Origin: Chara braunii
Lineage: Eukaryota > Streptophyta > Charophyceae > Charales > Characeae
Direction of reading: 5' to 3'
Assembly (NCBI GenBank): GCA_003427395.1
Contig: BFEA01000261.1
Coordinates: 528,212-548,211 of the forward strand
DNA length: 20,000 nucleotides
The notes beneath the pieces are model-generated. The model made no database searches and was not told the origin of the DNA. It was given only the letters and a program-made list of their open reading frames with translations. Made by a program: the position numbers and the translations under genes. Every line of letters begins with the position of its first letter. The stretch's first letter is position 1. Of the stretch, positions 16,576 through 20,000 are shown piece after piece.

Positions 16576-17400
16576 ATATTATTTATATTCTAAATTAGAG
16601 ATTAGATATATACTCTAAATATTCTATCGATGAGGCAATCTCGAAATTACCTAGATGAGGTATTTATGGAACTACAGTGTTTATTAAAATTTCATGTTGA
16701 TTTTTCTTCTCTCAAGAGATAGCTACAATACTATTTGCAAGGTACGGTATTGTCCTCTGACAAGGAGACAATTGAGATATTTTAATAGATTCTCTATATT
16801 AATTTCAATTCATAAGAAAAAGAATAGAATGTACTATTTTTTGCATATTGCAAATCAATTTATTAATGAAAAATAGAATAACACATAAAAAATTCATTTA
16901 TTGAACATTTAAAGGCTCAATCTTGGCCGACAATAGGCCATACTACCTGAGCACTAGGTTTAATGTGGATAGGATCGTTTAACCAAGCTTCATAATTTGA
17001 AAAACGAGCTCCATGAAAATACATTCCACTAATCCAAATAAATATAACTGCTAATTGGCCAAAGTGAGCACTAAAAACCTTGCGAGAAATATCTTCCAAG
17101 TCATTACTATGATTGTCAAAATCGTGCGCATCAGCATGAAGGTTCCAAATCCAAGTAGTTGTATTAGGTCCTTTAGACAAATTTATAGAGAAATGGCCTG
17201 GTTTTGACTCAACTCTTGAATGTAAAATTCACATATACAAAGATTATTCATATGAATCTATGAATATTGACAATATACATATGATTCCTAATATCATCTA
17301 TAAATATTATTTATTATATTATATATAAAAGAATAATGAAATAAGAATAATAGGAATAGAATTCAACGAATATGCGTATAGACTAAGTAATTAAGGAATA
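16576..17400 (-). other. Plastid-derived segment in nuclear context (NUPT)
   Basis: This 825-bp stretch is strongly A/T-rich (roughly 70 percent by eye), unlike the near-balanced flanks, and carries a psaA exon on the minus strand. Sequence on both sides of the exon lacks psaA coding and looks like plastid intron or spacer. A hairpin pairs ACAATAC with GTATTGT around 16731-16757. Nothing else in it is identified. Confidence 0.8.
16921..17204 (-). pseudogene. psaA: psaA internal exon, photosystem I P700 apoprotein A1 (partial)
   Basis: PsaA is a core chlorophyll-binding subunit of photosystem I in the thylakoid membrane. The translated 94 codons run from KPGHFS through [52 protein letters not shown] and [13 protein letters not shown], matching about residues 31-124 of the roughly 750-residue protein. 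No stop interrupts it. Several conservative changes against the usual plant sequence (for example NDPIH where SDPTH is common, and LEDIS for LEEIS) suggest a fast-evolving plastid. The homology starts sharply at KPG and ends inside the codon after GQ, where the frame meets TGA, so both edges look like exon boundaries. No start, promoter or remaining exons are present, so it cannot encode PsaA here. Confidence 0.92.
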
Positions 17401-17950
17401 GGGTCTTGTTAGACATTCCTAAAAGTGTGTGTTTTTAGGATTGCGTCTTGGTTGCACGCAATCCTAAATCCAATTTTGAGATAAAAAATGTGAAAACGGC
17501 GTTAGGACGAGTCCTAAAGGATTTAGGATTCCCCAGGCAAAATCGTCCCAAATTTTTCTGTAGCCCCCGACCTACTGAAAAATTTAGGATTCCCGCATTT
17601 CACAGACTCGTTGCGTCACGTGCATGGCACCGTCGACACGGAGTTGCTGGTGCAGAAGCGGTCCGTTGGGTCAGTGGTCGAACATCAAAGGTTTTATGCG
17701 GGTCGACGCGGGCAACGGCCACGAACGGTAGCCATTGGCGGGGATTGGACGGACATTGGCAGGAATGGACGAACATTGGCAATGCATTTACGTATACGTA
17801 TATGAAAACTGGCCACTGGAGACCTTTTAGGACGAATCCTAAAAGATGATTTTTAGGATTGCGTGTAACGACGCCGCACGAAATCCTTAAAATCCTTTAG
17901 GACGAGTTCTAAAAATTTTAGGATTATTTTAGGAGTGTCTAACGAGACCC
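17401..17950. mobile_element. Complete Tourist-like MITE forming the right arm of T2
   Basis: The ends GGGTCTTGTTAGACATTCCT and the complement of AGGAGTGTCTAACGAGACCC are inverted repeats. The flanks are ATA on the left and TTA on the right. Inside are many CCTAAAA and TTTTAGGA phrases, so most of the element can fold on itself. Confidence 0.82.
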
Positions 17951-17986
17951 TTACTGGGCACTATATTTCTTCTTCAGAAAAGTTAA

Positions 17987-18157
17987 ACCACCAGTACTTG
18001 GCCCATACATCAGCCGCAACTTCCGAAGGCTCAGGGTACGGACCCTCAAAAGTTGGCGCCGCCAGCGAAAACAATTTCTTTTTGTTGCGCCGTGGGTCGT
18101 CGCGAGCGAAGCCTGTTTTCAGGCTCGGCATCGATAGCTGGGCCAAGTACTGGTGGT
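17987..18157. mobile_element. TTAA-type MITE (copy P1) with perfect TTAA duplication
   Basis: The ends ACCACCAGTACTTGGCCC and GGGCCAAGTACTGGTGGT are perfect 18-bp inverted repeats flanked by TTAA on both sides (17983-17986 and 18158-18161). The related repeat B2 has one TTAA and no insert at the matching place (18958-18961). Exact TTAA duplication is the hallmark of piggyBac-type transposition. No coding is present. Confidence 0.9.
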
Positions 18158-18216
18158 TTAAATTTTTTTGTCTGCCTGATCTCCACTCCTAAAGCACTGC
18201 AGTCTCCAAGAAGTTG

Positions 18217-18252
18217 TTTTGTGGAGGGTCATGAGGATGACCCTCCACAAAA
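18217..18252. repeat. Perfect 16-bp hairpin in repeat B1
   Basis: TTTTGTGGAGGGTCAT and ATGACCCTCCACAAAA pair fully around a GAGG loop. The matching hairpin in B2 (19019-19053) keeps the base of the stem and changes the tip on both sides. Confidence 0.9.
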
Positions 18253-18420
18253 TAGCAGTAGAGAGTTGGGAACTCGCTGCATTCTGTGGCGGATTGGAAA
18301 AGGAGACTCGGCAAAAGTTCTGACACGTTTCCTCGCACCAAGTTTGGCTAATAAGTGCAACAAGGACCTCCTTGCCAAACTTGGCATATGGACAGTAGTG
18401 CAACCAGGCCCTACTACTGA

Positions 18421-18504
18421 GGGCCTAGTTGCACTACTCGCCATCCGCCAGGAATTGTGGTGGATAGGTGGAGAGTAAAAAAATGAGAATAGTGTCGAAC
18501 TGGA
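18421..18504. mobile_element. Small MITE-like remnant between B1 and B2
   Basis: GGGCCTAGTTGCACTACTCG at the left and the complement of GAGAATAGTGTCGAACTGGA at the right resemble degenerate Tourist-like ends about 85 bp apart. No clear target duplication is seen. Confidence 0.4.
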
Positions 18505-19218
18505 GGCCTGGTTGCACTTAGGGCATACTCACACTGGGACCTATAATCCCAAATCCCCCCCCAAAAAAGTGTAGCGGGCCGATCACACAGATGTGCCAAA
18601 ATACCAAATGCACTATTGGTGTGCCCATTTGTCAGCAGCCTGGGAAGCCGCGGCACAAGGGATTTTGCGGTCACCTCCAGCCCTATTTATTTTTTCACAT
18701 TTTCTTTGAAAATTGGCAAAAGTTTGTTCACAAAAGCTCTTGCACAATTTGTGGATGGCGCCGTGTGACCAGCCAAGTACCAAATCCCCATTTCTTCAGA
18801 CGGCCACGACCTTGTCCCATCTGAAAAGGTACAGCAGTGTGACATGAACCATGCCCAAAACCTAAAATCAGCCTTTCCCAAATCCGCATATTTTGCGGAT
18901 TTGGGTTCTCAATGTGAGTATGCCCTTATTCGCCACTATATTTCTTCTACTGAAAAGTTAAAAGAAAATTGTCTGCTTGATCTCCACTCCTGACGCTGTG
19001 CACTCTCCAAGAAGTTGCTTTGTGGAGAGGTCCGAAGGACCACCCTCCACAAACCGCCGTTGACAGGCGGGGAAATCCAAAACACTCGCCACAAACTTGT
19101 GTTGACGGTGTGGCGAGCAGTCTGACACAGTTTTCATTTGCCAAGATTGGCAAGTAAGTGCAAGCAAGCACCTAGTACTTGCCAAACTTGGCGGACGGCG
19201 AGTAGTGCAGCCAGGTCC
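18505..19218. mobile_element. Repeat B, copy B2, with MITE T3 nested near its left end
   Basis: Without the insert 18521-18925 the left end reads GGCCTGGTTGCACTTATTCG then CC and pairs with the complement of GGCGAGTAGTGCAGCCAGGTCC at the right. The interior matches B1 from CACTATATTTCTTC to GCCAAACTTGGC, with a hairpin at 19019-19053. It lacks the TTAA MITE present in B1. Confidence 0.72.
18521..18925. mobile_element. Tourist-like MITE T3 (GGGCATACTCACA family)
   Basis: The ends GGGCATACTCACACTGGGA and the complement of TCTCAATGTGAGTATGCCC are inverted repeats, flanked by perfect TTA duplications (18518-18520 and 18926-18928). Near the right end CCCAAATCCGCA and TGCGGATTTGGG form a hairpin (18877-18905). 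A related copy begins at 19575. Confidence 0.9.
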
Positions 19219-19228
19219 TGAGGCAATG

Positions 19229-19350
19229 GCCCTTGCTCCGCTAGTCACCGTATGCAGAAAAGACAAAGGTATGGTGGTGCATTTTTCCATGTTCTTACAA
19301 AAGACTCGTTCTCATTTTGCACATTTGGTGAGCCGTGGACAGACGCCGTG
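19229..19350. mobile_element. Tourist-like MITE, U family (copy U4), degenerate
   Basis: GGCCCTTGCTCCGCTAGTCA followed by TGCAGAAAAGACAAAGG, and later CTCATTTTGCACATTTGGTG then AGCCGTGG, follow the layout of U1. The right terminus is decayed. Confidence 0.55.
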
Positions 19351-19574
19351 TATAGAGGGGACATCTGCAAGCATAGGTGCCTCACAAACTTAGAGGGATT
19401 CATGTTGCCGCCAGCTTCGGTCGTCGGAGATGTGGTGGGGGGTTGGGGGTCCGTCATACACAAAGACCGATCATTTTGCCAGTTGTGTGCCTCCCTTTTC
19501 CATCGTCCCCACCACCCATGGAATAGCCGCAGTGTCTAAGGCCAACACTCTCCCACACAACCCACTCACACTCA
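19351..19574. other. No recognised gene between two MITEs
   Basis: Nothing is supported here. Short frames show no recognisable domain. Confidence 0.5.
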
Positions 19575-20000
19575 GGGCATACTCACACAGGGACCTGATG
19601 ACCTTAAGTCCCAAAATTTGAGGCAGTTTTCAGGTCACACTGGCATTGGAGAGGCCCCCTACCCAAATGTACTTTTTAGTGACCCTTTTGTCAGCTGCCT
19701 GCATGGCCGCAGGAGAACACTTTTTGAGACCGCCTCCAGAGGTGGTCTCAAATGACCTTTTCAATTTTTCCTTTCTCCGTGAGGTATTTCAAGAAATTTG
19801 TGCATGAGCAAAACACCCATGGGTGTTATTTCAGTTCCAAAAAAACACAAAAAAAAACCTCTCTCTATATGTTTGGGTGTAACCAGTGTGACTACGTGCA
19901 GTTCTGTGAGGCACAAATGTCAGGGCCACGACTCTGTGGACACAGAACTCGTGTGTGACCGCGCCGGCACCCAAAGGCACAAATACATGGTACCAAACGC
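19575..20000. mobile_element. Tourist-like MITE T4 (GGGCATACTCACA family), cut by the window edge
   Basis: The left end GGGCATACTCACACAGGGAC is preceded by TCA. Inner sequence parallels T3 (TTTGTCAGCTGCCTG...GGCCGC against TTTGTCAGCAGCCTG...GCCGCGG). No matching right end is found before base 20000. Confidence 0.65.

Larger units (their letters stand above)
16090..17950. mobile_element. Composite Tourist-like unit T2: two inverted MITE copies around plastid-like DNA
   Basis: The outer ends GGGTCTCGTTAGACACTCCT (16090) and its complement (to 17950) match and are flanked by TTA (16087-16089 and 17951-17953). The left arm 16090-16575 and right arm 17464-17950 are inverted homologues of about 486 bp with moderate divergence. 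The right arm belongs to a complete 550-bp MITE whose other end GGGTCTTGTTAGACATTCCT starts at 17401. The left copy stops short where the A/T-rich segment begins. The TTA flanks suggest that the 1.86-kb unit moved as one piece, or that the middle was gained inside an existing insertion. Confidence 0.85.
15166..18411. mobile_element. Repeat B, copy B1, split by four nested insertions
   Basis: Taking out the four inserts at 15182-15616, 15631-16059, 16090-17950 and 17987-18157 leaves one short repeat unit that matches B2. Shared parts are CTGGTTGCA(G/C)TTA, the CACTATATTTCTTC phrase (present twice here), GAAAAGTTAA, CTGATCTCCACTCCT, CTCCAAGAAGTTG, a long hairpin, GCCAAACTTGGC and a right end AGTAGTGCAACCAGGCCC. 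Its ends are inverted repeats of the Tourist-like type, so it is probably an older MITE. The left end is degenerate. Confidence 0.65.

Noticed and set aside
16576-16920. Assignment of a group II intron domain V
   Set aside because: A hairpin is present around 16731-16757, but the usual AGC...GTACGGTT base-paired domain V pattern cannot be matched with confidence on either strand.
17987-18157. Euglenid-type nonconventional intron
   Set aside because: CAG and CTG near paired ends are suggestive, but no coding flanks it, and the TTAA duplication with an empty site shows transposition.

Overview
This window holds no intact protein-coding gene that I can support. It reads as repeat-dense nuclear DNA from a plastid-bearing eukaryote. 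The evidence is two decayed L1-type LINEs with APE endonuclease, reverse transcriptase and a plant-like C-terminal zinc-knuckle region, several poly(A)-tailed retroposons, many small DNA transposons (MITEs) and a piece of plastid psaA. The psaA piece places the host in the green lineage or in a group with a green-derived plastid. Its exon-like edges suggest a plastid with an intron-split psaA, as in chlorophycean green algae or euglenids, but the species cannot be named from this sequence. All open frames are below 250 codons and most are LINE fragments or chance frames in repeats.

Layout. 1-72 is a (GA)n run. 73-890 is non-coding with simple repeats. 890-7076 is one nearly full-length plus-strand LINE: ORF1, then ORF2 with a Pro-rich leader, endonuclease, reverse transcriptase and C-terminal domain, then a C-rich 3' end and an (AATGAC)n tail. 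It is broken by frameshifts, stops and a 244-bp internal tandem duplication. A poly(A) retroposon (copy A) sits tail to tail with it. 7246-8880 is a non-coding block of local duplications that includes six small hairpins with a nearly constant loop and changing but still complementary stems. 8881-10180 has no recognisable gene. 10183-10447 is retroposon copy B. 11040-12710 is a second, diverged minus-strand LINE fragment, interrupted by retroposon copy C and a TTAA-flanked MITE. 12712-12990 looks like a minus-strand tRNA-derived SINE.

12998-20000 is a dense nest of MITEs. Most belong to Tourist-like (PIF/Harbinger) families: termini beginning GGGCCTCG, GGGTCTCG or GGGCATAC with TTA target duplications. 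Others are near-palindromic TA-flanked elements and a TTAA-flanked family. Two copies of a larger repeat (B1 from about 15166 to 18411, B2 18505-19218) act as host for several nested insertions, so the order of events can be read.

The most notable items are (i) an 825-bp AT-rich plastid-like segment carrying one exact-looking psaA exon between two inverted copies of a Tourist-like MITE, with the 1,861-bp whole flanked by TTA; (ii) the six covarying hairpins at 8028-8675; and (iii) a filled site and an empty site for the TTAA MITE within the window. The window works as a record of transposition, not as a set of cooperating genes.
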